A stretch of 64,000 bases of DNA, from NCBI RefSeq assembly GCF_017741935.1, contig NZ_JAGHMH010000009.1, forward strand, positions 62,001 through 126,000, read 5' to 3'. The DNA comes from Rhizobium sp. 16-449-1b. GTDB taxonomy: Bacteria > Pseudomonadota > Alphaproteobacteria > Rhizobiales > Rhizobiaceae. The position numbers and the translations under genes are program-made. Below the pieces are notes generated by a model, which was not told the DNA's origin, did not search any database, and saw nothing but the letters and a program-made list of their open reading frames with translations. This document shows positions 27,025 through 36,418 of the stretch, piece after piece; within the stretch, counting starts at the first letter, position 1; each line of letters starts with the position of its first letter.

Positions 27025-27666
27025 TCAACGCTGCAGGCCAGACGCCCAGGCGCCGACCCGCGATGCCATCGCGTGCATATGATCCGCCGCCGAGAAGCCG
27101 GAGATAGCCTTGCGCGGCTTCAGATCGTGATCGCCATCCTCGAGCCAGAAGATCTCGATCTCAGGCGAAAGCGAATAGCCCGCGACTTCCTCGCGCGTCC
27201 CGAACGCATCCCGCGTTCCCTGGCAGATCAGCGTCGGCGTCTCGATCGCGGTCAGATGGGCGGTCCGCAGCTGCACCGGCTTTCCCATCGGATGAAACGG
27301 ATAGCCAAGGCACAGCAATCCGGCGATGTCGCCCGAGCGATAAAGATCATCGGCAACCATGCTGGCAATCCGCCCACCCATCGACTTGCCGCCGATGACG
27401 AGCGGCCCGCTGGCGCCAAGGTCTCGCACCGCCGCCAGATATTCCGGGATCAACGTCTCCGCCTTCGGCGGCGGCGGACGCCGATCGGATCGCCGCCGCG
27501 CGGCCATGTAACCGAACTCGAACCGAACCACCCGCATTCCGGCCGCAGCCAGAGCCTCGGAAAACCGCTCCATACCCGCCGAATCCATGGCACCGCCGGC
27601 GCCATGCGCGAGGAGGATCGTCACGGGTGCGTTGTCGGGACCGGAGAACAGGAAGGACGTGCTCAT
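27025..27666 (-). CDS. Alpha/beta hydrolase of the KANL3/Tex30-like type
   Basis: 213 residues from the ATG at 27666 (MSTSFLFSGPDN), where family similarity begins; the longer open frame upstream does not look coding. The oxyanion region is LLAHGAGGAMDS, the nucleophile elbow GGKSMGGRIAS (Ser), Asp in ICQGTRDAFG and His in LEDGDHDLKPRK. This compact hydrolase family is common in proteobacteria and has no assigned substrate. It is the last GC-rich gene before the AT-richer island. Confidence 0.85.
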   Translation of the reverse strand: MSTSFLFSGPDNAPVTILLAHGAGGAMDSAGMERFSEALAAAGMRVVRFEFGYMAARRRSDRRPPPPKAETLIPEYLAAVRDLGASGPLVIGGKSMGGRIASMVADDLYRSGDIAGLLCLGYPFHPMGKPVQLRTAHLTAIETPTLICQGTRDAFGTREEVAGYSLSPEIEIFWLEDGDHDLKPRKAISGFSAADHMHAMASRVGAWASGLQR

Positions 27667-28219
27667 GCCGATCTTGTTACAGGATAAATCCGCAAGCCGA
27701 CAGGGCCTAGGTTTAGTGTTTGTTTTGGGAAAGATTGGTTGCGGGGGCCTGAATGCATAGAGACTTGTGAAATTCGCCGCCTTGAACAAATGTGAGTAAT
27801 CGACCTACTGCAGCGATCTTACTCTTAGGTGCGGATCATGCTGATACTGAACTGGCCACGCGGTTTGGGTGGCACCCCTCAACTTTAGGCTCTCTGGAAC
27901 CGTGAGGCTCGAGGGCCTATGCGTCTACAGCTCGCGGCGATTCCGACATGTTCGCAAATCGTGCGATCTTAGTGTAGATAGAGAAACATTTCTTCGCCAT
28001 GTTCGATGGGGGACGCCGGTTGTTCTTGTACTAGGTGACCTGAGACGCTGAGGAGATGGAAAGGATGAGGCATTCACGGTTCGCAAATTAGCAGATCACG
28101 GAGCATTCAATGGCGGTGCAGGTAGCTGCCGCGCATATGCGCGCAGCTGCAAAAGCGGCTGGGAAACGCCCAGAACATGAGCTCTCGACCGAATATCTCG
28201 TGTCGTGTAAGCAGTCCGA
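27667..28219. other. 553-base gap at the left edge of the polysaccharide island
   Basis: No convincing gene. Base composition shifts towards A+T here compared with the left flank. It must hold the promoters for the divergent hydrolase and acyltransferase genes, but I see no strong -35/-10 pair, tRNA or attachment-site repeat. Confidence 0.4.
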
Positions 28220-29374
28220 ATGAAGATCGATGCGGAAGAAGACTTTCATGCTCTCGACGCACTGCGCGGCGGTGCATCATTAGTGGTGGCCATTGCTCAC
28301 GCATGGCAGGTGTTTCTGTATCCGTACTCAGGCGACAGCGCGGTGTTTTCGACACTCGGCGGCGCCGCGACTTGGTCTGTTGCTGTTTTCTTTTTGCTGA
28401 GTGGCATGCTGATTGCGAGAAGCATTCGGCGAAGAGCGGACCAAGGATTTTCGCTGGGTGATTACGTCCTGGCACGATGTCTTCGCATATTCCCACCGCT
28501 GGTGGCTGCGGTTGCGATTACCGTTGCTGTCGTGCTGATTATCAAGGGCTTCGATTTATACGGCGCCGAGTCTTATCTGTTGCCTGGCGATCTTGCCGCA
28601 GCGAGAGAGAAGGCGGATTTTCGCTGGGGTCAGATTCTTCCGACGCTTCTCCTGACGTACAAGCTCATACCGATCGACCGATTTGAGGATTTCTTATCAT
28701 TCAATGGGCCGTTGTGGAGTTTGAGCTTCGAGTTTTGGCTGTACATACTCGCGGGGTTAGGGGCATCAGTGATCTTCAACCGATCCTTTTTTAGCTTGGC
28801 AGCGGGCGGGTTTCTCCTTTACCTGATGTTCTTCGCCTCTAAGGCTGTCGAGCCACCATTCATATCAGTCGCCGTCGTCTGGTTCCTAGGATTTGCAATT
28901 GGTTGGACGGGCGGTGACGGGCGATCAATGCTTCTGTCCAAGAGATTCGCAGTTTGCGGCCTAGCTATCGCGGCTGCACTGGCGATCGGGCAGTCGCAAA
29001 CGCTCTCTTATCTGAAGGCGCCGTATAGCGACGCTTTCCAGTACGTTTTCTACTGGATGGGCTCAGTGGTATTGCTGGTCGGTATATGCGCTACGATGCG
29101 TTCAAAAGGGTTCGCGCCGGGGATGCGTCTCCTCCAGTGGGCGGCGAGCTGTTCCTACACACTTTACCTTGTGCACTTTCCGTTGTTCATGCTGGCTCTC
29201 AGCATTTTCAGGCCATCACTTCTGTGGGCTGGAGCTGCGGGCGCTGCGTTGCTTTCGATCGGAAGCTTTATCGTTGTGGTCGGCATTAGTTGGTTGCTGG
29301 CCCGGGTAGTCGAAAACAGGGCGCTGTTGCACGGGGCCGTTGCTCTCATCTTGCCTCGGCGCGAGCTAGCCTAA
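28220..29374 (+). CDS. Acyltransferase-3 family membrane O-acyltransferase
   Basis: 384 residues with about ten hydrophobic segments. The N-terminal signature ALDALRGGASLVVAIAHAWQ contains the LRG and catalytic-region His of the OafA/ExoZ-like family, and FFLLSGMLIARS is the second conserved block. RxxRxxP-like RCLRIFPPL follows. Members transfer acetyl or other acyl groups onto exopolysaccharide, lipopolysaccharide or Nod factors at the cytoplasmic membrane. Its position at the edge of the polysaccharide region supports a surface-sugar role. Confidence 0.88.
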   Translation: MKIDAEEDFHALDALRGGASLVVAIAHAWQVFLYPYSGDSAVFSTLGGAATWSVAVFFLLSGMLIARSIRRRADQGFSLGDYVLARCLRIFPPLVAAVAITVAVVLIIKGFDLYGAESYLLPGDLAAAREKADFRWGQILPTLLLTYKLIPIDRFEDFLSFNGPLWSLSFEFWLYILAGLGASVIFNRSFFSLAAGGFLLYLMFFASKAVEPPFISVAVVWFLGFAIGWTGGDGRSMLLSKRFAVCGLAIAAALAIGQSQTLSYLKAPYSDAFQYVFYWMGSVVLLVGICATMRSKGFAPGMRLLQWAASCSYTLYLVHFPLFMLALSIFRPSLLWAGAAGAALLSIGSFIVVVGISWLLARVVENRALLHGAVALILPRRELA

Positions 29375-29383
29375 CTCGCCTGC

Positions 29384-30202
29384 TTAGTGGTTACTTAAAG
29401 ACGTGACTGAGTCCTGCAGCCAAGTAGATGCGCGATCGACGAACGCCGGATCGACGACGTGACCTGCTACTTCTTTAAGTTCGATCTCTATTTGTGCCTC
29501 GTTCGGCTTTGCCGACGCCGCAATCGAACGGGCGAGAGAGATTGACTTATCGGTGCTAACCCGTGGGTCAGTCAGTGCAATTGCTACCAAGATGCGTCTA
29601 GCTTTGAGACTTTCCGGATCGACTTTGTCGACTGGTTCGCTGACGCCTTCGAACTCGGCAAGCGCAGTCAGGTCGGAAACTGGCGCCAGAGCAGCGATCC
29701 CGGCAAAGCGAGAATCCGTCGCAGCTAGACGAAACGCGCAGAACGCTCCTCGAGATATGCCGGAGCAAAAAACCAAATCAGGATCAACTTGCATCGAGGA
29801 GATTAGGTAGTCAAGAATGCGGGAGCACTTCTCGATGAACGCCTCGGTTATGCTTTCTCCTCTGTCGTTTCTATACCGCCAGCCGAGGAGTTCGGGGGGC
29901 TCATTCGGCCTAGCGTCCCCTCCATGGCACGGGACATCGACGGATATGCAGGTCCATCCTCTTTCTGACAAGTCGGCAGGCAAGGCGCCGAAAGATTTGG
30001 CGTCCAAAGACTGTAAGTCGGTTGTCGCGAAATGAAAGAGGACAGGAGACCGTGCGGCGCGACTTCCTCGTAGGGCAGCATAACGCGTCCCATCGTCCAG
30101 GCTTTCTGGCTCGACTTGGACGGGAGAGGTTGAAGCTACTGAGGATTTGGCCGATGCAGACAAGGCAGCAGCCGATGAGATGAGGAATGTACGTCTGCGC
30201 AT
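29384..30202 (-). CDS. Exported alpha/beta hydrolase (Tat-type leader)
   Basis: 272 residues. The N-terminus MRRRTFLISSAAALSASA has the twin-arginine pattern RRxFL and an Ala-rich h-region. The nucleophile elbow is SGISRGAF (Ser about residue 149), the acid is probably the Asp in LTDPRVST and the base the His in EVAGHVVDP near the C-terminus. The related gene at 30235 lies 33 bases upstream on the same strand. An exported esterase next to two O-acyltransferases could trim acyl groups from the polysaccharide; that role is inferred. Confidence 0.8.
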   Translation of the reverse strand: MRRRTFLISSAAALSASAKSSVASTSPVQVEPESLDDGTRYAALRGSRAARSPVLFHFATTDLQSLDAKSFGALPADLSERGWTCISVDVPCHGGDARPNEPPELLGWRYRNDRGESITEAFIEKCSRILDYLISSMQVDPDLVFCSGISRGAFCAFRLAATDSRFAGIAALAPVSDLTALAEFEGVSEPVDKVDPESLKARRILVAIALTDPRVSTDKSISLARSIAASAKPNEAQIEIELKEVAGHVVDPAFVDRASTWLQDSVTSLSNH

Positions 30203-30234
30203 GCTGCCGGAACTACCATTGATTCTGACTTCTT

Positions 30235-30963
30235 CTAATTGCTCGCCACCCCTTCTGGCAAGGTATCGATATCAGTCTTGCCGGCCGCCGTAGACGACGC
30301 GATAGCCCTCGACAGGGAAAGGGCCTTGTCGGTGCTAACCCTCGGATCACTCAGTGCCATGGCAATCAGAAGGCTACGGGATGCCAGCGCGCGTGTATCG
30401 ATCCTATCGATAGGCGCGTCAACGCCGTCAAATTCAGTCAATGCGGTCAAGTCGGTGACCGGTGCCAAAGCCGCAATCCCCAATATCCTCGCATCGGCTT
30501 CAGCCATACTTAGGGCGCAGAACGCTCCGCGCGATATACCGGACGCGAAGACCCGCTTAGGGTCTGCATGGCCGGTCGATATCAGATGACTCAGAACGCG
30601 TGAGCATTTCGCAACGAAATTTTCGGTAAAGCTCTCACCGCGATCATTGCGGAACCGCCATCGTGCTAACTCTGGTGGCTCAGCTTCACGAGCGTCTGCA
30701 CCGTGGCAGGGGACGTCGGTCGTTGCGAAGTAGAAGAACGTCGGATATGTGCCTTCGCCGGCTTTTATGATAGCGAAGTGGGTGCCATCCGGCAGCATTT
30801 CCACCTCTGGGGAGTTGGGTACTGGAGACGCCAGAAGCGGCGCTGCGGTCATCGACAAAGCAAGAGTCGTCGAGAGAAGAAATGGTCGCCTTGCACAGGG
30901 ACTAAGTGCTTCTTGAAGTTTCGCGCAACGAATAACGGATGCTGGTTCGGTGCGCGAACCCAA
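30235..30963 (-). pseudogene. Degenerate paralogue of the exported hydrolase
   Basis: The reading frame is open (242 codons) and clearly related to the gene at 29384: shared FATTD, VPCHG, RFRNDRGES, SGISRGAF, ALAPVTDLTAL and SDPRVSTDKALSL. Three defects suggest it is not functional. About 25 residues are missing between FATTD and VPCHG. The C-terminus stops ~30 residues early, losing the catalytic His region AGH. The Tat-like leader (ARRPFLLSTTLALS) is not preceded by a start codon at the right place, and the only ATG lies 62 bases inside the upstream acyltransferase gene. It could still be expressed as an inactive protein. Confidence 0.65.
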
Positions 30964-31939
30964 TGAGCGGCTTCTCTATAAGCCTATAACTTAACAGAGC
31001 GACACTGACCGAAGAGATTATGACTATCCATCGCCACAGTTCGGCAGTGCCGCCGACGTGGTCGCGGATGGTCGTAACGCACGGGATAACCATCCAGTGC
31101 CACAAATAAAGAGAGTACGATGCATCACCCACTGCGACAGCAACCTTAGGCACTCGCCACCCATTGGCCTCGATATCGAGCAGTGCCACGATGAGAGCGG
31201 CAGCTCCCAGTGCGAAGGCAAACTCGGTAATTTGGACAGGCATGGGAATGGCCCCGTAATAGCAGGCATAAGAATATGCCAGCAGAGAAGCTGCAAGAGG
31301 GATCGCGCGGCGCCAGCTTGCGCCAACTGCGAGATAGGCCAAGATGCCCGCGGCAAAATACAGTTGAGGATCTGCGAACAGATGGAAATCCCAGGGTAAG
31401 TTGAACGTCATTCCAATGATCGCCATCGCAAACAGTAGGCCAGCTAAGAAGCGCAAGCCCAACAGGGGCGCGACCACGGCTGCGATTGCATAAAACAGTA
31501 CCTCGTGTTCAAGCGTCCAACCGGGGTTCCAGAAAGGAAAGGCCTTTTGCGGGACGATCAAAAACCCTTTGATGATACCCCACGACCCAATTTCCTCAAA
31601 TTCTGCGCGAAACCAGTTGCGCTTCCACAGCATGAACAATCCGCTGCAGGTCACGAGCCAATAAAGCGGGTAGATCCGCCAGAAGCGCCGCCATATGTAG
31701 TCGCGTATAGTGAAGTCAGACTTCGAAACGACGTTGGCAATGATGAAGCCAGATATCACGAAAAATAAAGACACACCGAGATCTCCAAAGTCGGAAAATC
31801 CCGGAATCCATACGAGCGTTTCTCGCTGCTCCCGTGGCCAGATCGCTACCTTAGAATGGAATATCAGGACCATGATCGCCGCAAGCGCGCGCAATAACTG
31901 AATCGACTGGTATTTCGCGGCTTTCTCCATGGCATCCAT
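30902..31939 (-). CDS. Acyltransferase-3 family membrane O-acyltransferase (ExoZ-like)
   Basis: 345 residues with about ten membrane segments. YQSIQLLRALAAIMVLIFHSK contains the LRALAA and His-block signature; SLFFVISGFIIANV and RRFWRIYPLYWLV are the second and third family blocks. ExoZ-like enzymes acetylate exopolysaccharide subunits. The 3' end overlaps the start of the degenerate hydrolase by 62 bases. A second ATG three codons in is an equally possible start. The gene is on the opposite strand from the acyltransferase at 28220. Confidence 0.88.
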   Translation of the reverse strand: MDAMEKAAKYQSIQLLRALAAIMVLIFHSKVAIWPREQRETLVWIPGFSDFGDLGVSLFFVISGFIIANVVSKSDFTIRDYIWRRFWRIYPLYWLVTCSGLFMLWKRNWFRAEFEEIGSWGIIKGFLIVPQKAFPFWNPGWTLEHEVLFYAIAAVVAPLLGLRFLAGLLFAMAIIGMTFNLPWDFHLFADPQLYFAAGILAYLAVGASWRRAIPLAASLLAYSYACYYGAIPMPVQITEFAFALGAAALIVALLDIEANGWRVPKVAVAVGDASYSLYLWHWMVIPCVTTIRDHVGGTAELWRWIVIISSVSVALLSYRLIEKPLIGFAHRTSIRYSLRETSRST

Positions 31940-32055
31940 AGAGCCGACACCCGTCGATTGATCAAGTGCTCATTTTCTTTGTTGCGGCGCGCACGTCGTT
32001 GTTCGGCGGCTCGCTCAGCTATTTTTTTACCCTATCACAATCTGGAGACTAGCCT

Positions 32056-32410
32056 ATGCAGCTCTTCGAATTTGCCCGTTCTCTCACCAAGGTGCTGGTG
32101 CAGGAAGGCGGGTATTCCAATCCCCCTCAAGATCCCGGCGGCGCTACGATCGAGGGCGTCACTGAGCGGGTACATGATGAATATCGGCGCTCGATCGGCG
32201 CCAGCCCTCCGGGGGTTAAAGAACATCAGCAACACCGAGCTGCAGGCGATCTATCGCAAGCGGTAGTGGAATCTCGTTAAGTGCGACAAGCTCGTGCCAG
32301 GTGTTTCCTACGTTGTCTTTAAAGGCGGCGTGAATTCCGACGTCAGCCAGTCTATGACATGGCTCCAGCGCGCGCTGCAAGCGCTCGGGCTGTATCAGGG
32401 CGCATTGGAG
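32056..32410 (+). pseudogene. GH108-type N-acetylmuramidase remnant
   Basis: The first ~55 codons read as the N-terminus of a GH108 lysozyme-like protein: VLVQEGGYSNPPQDPGGAT includes the catalytic Glu of the EGGY motif. Around 32210 the family match moves to the +2 frame (ISNTELQAIYRKR), hits an in-frame TAG at about 32266, and resumes as WNLVKCDKLVPGVSYVVFKG and SQSMTWLQRAL. One frameshift plus one nonsense codon make it a pseudogene, and the C-terminus is lost into the IS66 sequence. Such muramidases are common in rhizobial prophage-like or secretion loci. Confidence 0.75.
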
Positions 32411-32416
32411 GTTCTC

Positions 32417-32779
32417 ATGATCAGGAAGTCTGGACGTGAGGTTCACCGGCACTGGGCGGACGAGGTGAAAGCACAGATCGTTTCGGAGAGTCTTCGGCCT
32501 AGAGCGCTGCTAAATGAAGTCGCAGAGCGACATGGCCTGAAACCGAGCCACCTGTCCATCTGGCGAACGACGGCGCGGCAGGGCAAGCTGGTTCAACCCG
32601 CTCCCGAGGATGCGGTAGAATTCGCAGCGGTATTCGTCGATCCACCCGTTGCGGAACCGCCCATCAAGAAAGCCAGCCGTCCCGAGATCATCGTTGGCGC
32701 CGTTGCGATCCGCCTGGAAGACGGCGCGTCAGCCGCGCGGATTGCTGCCATCGTACGCGTCTGCGCGGTTCCTGCATGA
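32417..32779 (+). CDS. tnpA: IS66-family transposase accessory protein TnpA (Orf1)
   Basis: 120 residues resembling IS66 Orf1. The helix-turn-helix region reads LLNEVAERHGLKPSHLSIWRTTARQGKL, followed by the usual Pro-rich linker and C-terminal IIVGAVAIRLEDGASAARIA. It is open along its whole length but lies in an element whose other genes are broken or absent. Its stop overlaps the start of the tnpB remnant (ATGA), as in intact IS66 elements. Confidence 0.8.
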   Translation: MIRKSGREVHRHWADEVKAQIVSESLRPRALLNEVAERHGLKPSHLSIWRTTARQGKLVQPAPEDAVEFAAVFVDPPVAEPPIKKASRPEIIVGAVAIRLEDGASAARIAAIVRVCAVPA

Positions 32780-32996
32780 TCTTTCCATCGAACCGGGTGC
32801 GGATCACGGTGGCCACCAAGCCGTCGACTTCCGCAAGGGCCACGATGTACTGGCGGCGTTGGTCAAGAACGGAGTTGCACAAGGACCCGTTCACGGAGAC
32901 GGTTTTCGTATTCCGGCCACGGAAAGTAGACCGGTTGAAGCTGATCTGTTGGGACGGCAGCGGTCTGGCGATGACCTACAAGCAGCCACCGGCGGC
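32776..32996 (+). pseudogene. tnpB: IS66 TnpB (Orf2) remnant, frameshifted
   Basis: It begins like TnpB (MIFPSNRVRITVATKP), switches frame to VDFRKGHDVLAALVKN, and returns to the first frame as LHKDPFTETVFVFRPRK and LKLICWDGSGLAMTYK. At least two frameshifts are needed. Sequence similarity ends at about 32996; no TnpC transposase and no clear terminal inverted repeats were found, so only the left part of an IS66 element survives. Confidence 0.75.
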
Positions 32997-33515
32997 TAAG
33001 AGCGTTCTCTGCCCGATTACACATCAATTGTACTTCCATGGAGAAACTCCCGTTGCTCGTCCATGGATAAGCGATCACAGATCAGGGCGATGAGGAAAAC
33101 GTGGGAGCGGAACACCGATTACACTACGGCCGGTTCAATGATGGTCCAACCGTTAGTCGCTTCCACAGCAAATGCTCGGAGGCAGGGCGCGTTAAAAGAA
33201 GAGGGATCGGCATCCAGAGGTCCGATTATTTATTTCCGTTAAGCGCTGACCGGGTACAGCCTGATACTTCCATTGAAGGTTCTCGTTAAAAAAACTGGTC
33301 ATGTATCGCTGCTCCGTTCGTGTAAGCAGTTATTCGAATGATTTTGAACGCGTGATCGGGTCGGATCATGAATCAGGCCTGTCGTGCGATTGAGTACGAG
33401 CCATGGCGGGTATGGAGCTACGCGGCCCTAGTGCAAAATAAGCTCTAAGAACTCGTGGCTCACTGCTTTGATTCCGGAATCGCCTCCACACGACTGCCTC
33501 TATGCGTCACTCTCG
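32997..33515. other. Noncoding stretch downstream of the IS66 remnant
   Basis: Short open frames here do not resemble proteins and have no ribosome sites. The 13-mer TCGTGTAAGCAGT plus a nearby CGAATGA at about 33317-33339 also occurs at 28203-28222 before the first acyltransferase. Otherwise nothing stands out. Confidence 0.4.
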
Positions 33516-34829
33516 TTATGCCTTGCTCTTCTTGCCGACCGCGAAGTAGCTGAAGCCGTGCCTGCTGATCTCGGCCACCGGATAGATGTTTCGCAGGTCG
33601 ACCAGCACCGGCTTCTTGACCAGCGTCTTTAGCCGCTTGAAATCGAGCGCGCGGAACTCTTCCCATTCGGTGACGAGGACGACGGCGTCCGCGCCCTCGG
33701 CGATATCGTATGGGCTGGTGCCATAGACGACGGGGCCGAGCACGTCCCTGGCCGCATCCATGCCCTCGGGATCATAGACGTGGACGGCAGCGCCGCCGTC
33801 GAGCAGCGCCTGGACGATGGTGATCGAGGGCGCGTCGCGCATGTCGTCGGTGTTCGGCTTGAAGGTCAGGCCGAGAACCGCGATCTTCTTGCCGCGGACG
33901 TTGCCGTCGCAGGCGGCGATGACCTTGCGGCCCATGGCGCGCTTGCGATTGTCGTTGATGGCGACGGTGGTCTCGATCAGTCGCATCGGGCTGTCATAGT
34001 CCTGGGCGGTCTTGACCAGCGCCAGCGTGTCCTTGGGAAAGCACGAGCCACCGTAGCCGGGACCGGCATGCAGGAACTTGTCGCCGATGCGCTTGTCCAT
34101 GCCGATGCCCTTGGCGACCTTCTGCACGTCGGCGCCGATCTGCTCGCAGAGATCGGCGATCTCGTTGATGAAGGTGATCTTCATGGCGAGAAAGGCGTTG
34201 GCGGCGTATTTGATCAGCTCGGATGTGCGGCGCTCGCAGAAATAGAGCGGCGCTTCGTTGAGATAGAGCGGGCGGTAGACCTCGCGCATGACTTCGATGG
34301 CGCGCTGATCCTCGGTGCCAAGCACGATGCGGTCGGGCCGCTTGAAGTCGGTGATCGCGGCACCCTCGCGCAGGAATTCCGGGTTAGAGACGACCTCGAT
34401 ATCCTTGTCGGGGAATTCCTCGCGGAAGATGCGCTCGAGCTCGTCGCCGGTGCCGACGGGGACCGTCGACTTGGTGACGATGACGGTGAAGCCTTCGACC
34501 GCTGCGGCGATTTCACGCGCGGCGGCGTAGACATAAGAGAGGTCCGCATGGCCGTCGCCGCGACGCGAGGGGGTGCCGACGGCGATGAAGACGACGTCGG
34601 CGGAGGCGACGGGGGCGCCCAGATCCTTGGAGAAGTCCAGACGTCCGGCGGCTCTATTCTGCGCGATGATGGTGTCGAGACCGGGCTCGAAGATCGGCAC
34701 TTCGCCGCGCTCCAGCGCATCGATCTTGGCCGCCGACTTGTCGACACAGGTGACATGATGGCCGAAATCGGCAAGGCAGGCGCCGGAAACGAGGCCCACA
34801 TAGCCCGAGCCAATCATCACAATACGCAT
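33516..34829 (-). CDS. UDP-glucose 6-dehydrogenase
   Basis: 437 residues, family length. NAD-binding IGSGYVGLVSGACLADFGH at the N-terminus, EFLREGAAITDF with the active-site Glu, catalytic Cys in GPGYGGSCFPKDTLAL (about residue 260), and the C-terminal UDP-binding domain (GLTFKPNTDDMRDAPS). It makes UDP-glucuronate in the cytoplasm. The divergent neighbour at 35216 would decarboxylate this product to UDP-xylose. Codon use here is more GC-rich than in the neighbouring island genes, so it may be an older component (RkpK-like in rhizobia). Confidence 0.93.
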   Translation of the reverse strand: MRIVMIGSGYVGLVSGACLADFGHHVTCVDKSAAKIDALERGEVPIFEPGLDTIIAQNRAAGRLDFSKDLGAPVASADVVFIAVGTPSRRGDGHADLSYVYAAAREIAAAVEGFTVIVTKSTVPVGTGDELERIFREEFPDKDIEVVSNPEFLREGAAITDFKRPDRIVLGTEDQRAIEVMREVYRPLYLNEAPLYFCERRTSELIKYAANAFLAMKITFINEIADLCEQIGADVQKVAKGIGMDKRIGDKFLHAGPGYGGSCFPKDTLALVKTAQDYDSPMRLIETTVAINDNRKRAMGRKVIAACDGNVRGKKIAVLGLTFKPNTDDMRDAPSITIVQALLDGGAAVHVYDPEGMDAARDVLGPVVYGTSPYDIAEGADAVVLVTEWEEFRALDFKRLKTLVKKPVLVDLRNIYPVAEISRHGFSYFAVGKKSKA

Positions 34830-35215
34830 GGGTTCAATCCCTGAAATAGCAATCGCAGCCCAACCGACCGGCGGGGCTGCGATGGTGTTACAGGGGTAAT
34901 TTTATAAGTTCAAGACAACCAAAAATTGCGCTGTGGCGCATGCTTGGAATCCAATTGGACAGTAGTTGGCGCTATGCCACATGTGAAAAAACGCGCAAAC
35001 ATCAATTGGTGTAAAGCAATCAACGAATATGTTGGCATCATGGTGTCAAAAGCCGATAATCTGGTGTGGGCAATGCGCACTATGCGCTGCCAGCGTGTTA
35101 TCCCATCGCTAGACAAAACAGCTCAAAGTCCCTATCAGCATGATTTCATGCTCTGGATATCACAGAGCCTTGAATTTAAATGGCAAAGAATCGGGCATAG
35201 CTTCGGGAGTACATA
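34830..35215. promoter_or_regulatory. Divergent promoter region between ugd and UDP-xylose synthase genes
   Basis: 386 bases with no gene. A perfect 10-base inverted repeat (ATCGCAGCCC at 34852-34861 with 34874-34883) would form a hairpin in the ugd mRNA leader about 22 bases before its ATG. The rest is AT-rich. A GGGAGT lies 7-8 bases before the ATG at 35216. Confidence 0.5.
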
Positions 35216-36184
35216 ATGAGCCGAAATCGCATCGCTAATCGCAAACGGATACTCGTGACTGGCGGCGCTGGCTTCTTAGGCTCACACCTATGCGAGCGTC
35301 TTTTGGCGGATGGCGCGGAAGTGCTTTGCGTAGACAGCTTCTATTCTGGCACCCGTGACAACGTACGTCATCTAGTCTCAAATCCACATTTTGAGGTTCT
35401 TCGTCATGACGTAACAGAATCACTAACGGTCGAGGTTGATGAGATCTATAACCTCGCTTGCCCCGCCTCTCCTATTCATTACCAAAGAGACCCAATTCAT
35501 ACGATGAAGACGAGTGTTTTCGGGGCCATGAACATGTTGGGCCTTGCAAAACGCACCGGAGCTAAAATTCTGCAAGCATCGACAAGCGAGGTTTATGGGG
35601 ATCCGGAAGTTCATCCTCAGATCGAGCATTATTGGGGAAGAGTGAACCCTATCGGCCTTCGCTCGTGTTACGATGAAGGGAAGCGGGCTGCCGAAAGTCT
35701 GTTTTTCGACTACCACCGAATGCATGGCGTGCGTATTAAAGTTCCCCGCATCTTTAATACATACGGACCTCGCATGCACCCTAACGATGGACGCGTTATC
35801 TCGAACTTTGTCGTTCAATCTTTGAATGGTGAAGAGTTGACCATCTACGGAGAAGGAAGCCAAACGAGATCGTTCTGCTACGTGAGTGATTTGATCGAAG
35901 GCTTTGTGCGTCTGATGGCAACTCCAGATGATGTGACTGGGCCAATAAACCTAGGCAATCCCGAAGAATTCACGATTCGTGAGTTGGCTGAGCTTACGAC
36001 CGAATTAACCGGCGCTGCTGCTGCAGTCCGCTTTCTACCCTTGCCGTCGGACGATCCGGTACAGCGCCGGCCTGACATTAAAAGAGCGCGCGACTTACTC
36101 GGATGGCATCCAGAAATCAAACTTCGTGATGGTCTCGCGAAGACAATCGACTATTTTAGAGATGTCGCGGGAAACGCTGGGTGA
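35216..36184 (+). CDS. UDP-glucuronate decarboxylase (UDP-xylose synthase)
   Basis: 322-residue extended SDR. The NAD motif [12 protein letters not shown] lies at residues ~15-26, the catalytic triad as Thr/Ser in [11 protein letters not shown] and [10 protein letters not shown] (YxxxK), and the UXS hallmarks [13 protein letters not shown] and [14 protein letters not shown] with the Arg that contacts the UDP-sugar. It converts UDP-glucuronate to UDP-xylose, using the product of the divergent dehydrogenase. This predicts xylose (or a derivative) in the polysaccharide. Confidence 0.92.
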   Translation: MSRNRIANRKRILVTGGAGFLGSHLCERLLADGAEVLCVDSFYSGTRDNVRHLVSNPHFEVLRHDVTESLTVEVDEIYNLACPASPIHYQRDPIHTMKTSVFGAMNMLGLAKRTGAKILQASTSEVYGDPEVHPQIEHYWGRVNPIGLRSCYDEGKRAAESLFFDYHRMHGVRIKVPRIFNTYGPRMHPNDGRVISNFVVQSLNGEELTIYGEGSQTRSFCYVSDLIEGFVRLMATPDDVTGPINLGNPEEFTIRELAELTTELTGAAAAVRFLPLPSDDPVQRRPDIKRARDLLGWHPEIKLRDGLAKTIDYFRDVAGNAG

Positions 36185-36418
36185 TTGATTGCAAGCGATT
36201 GACGGTCTCGGTTTGAGTTTGGCACGATCACGGGTTGTGCGTCAGCGCCTCCCGCGCCAGAAAAGACAGATCGGGGAAACCACTGCGGCAGCTCTCTACT
36301 TACATGATCACCTCAATTGGGTACTTCGTCATATGACTGCTCCTAGTGTTACCGCTAAGGCTGGCGGGTAGAATCCTATCATCGCAACATGGCCGCGATC
36401 GGGAGCTTCCGCTGCATG

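Noticed and set aside
33780..34844. Plus-strand frame opposite UDP-glucose dehydrogenase
   Set aside because: Shadow; Asp/Gly/Arg-rich with no fold signature.
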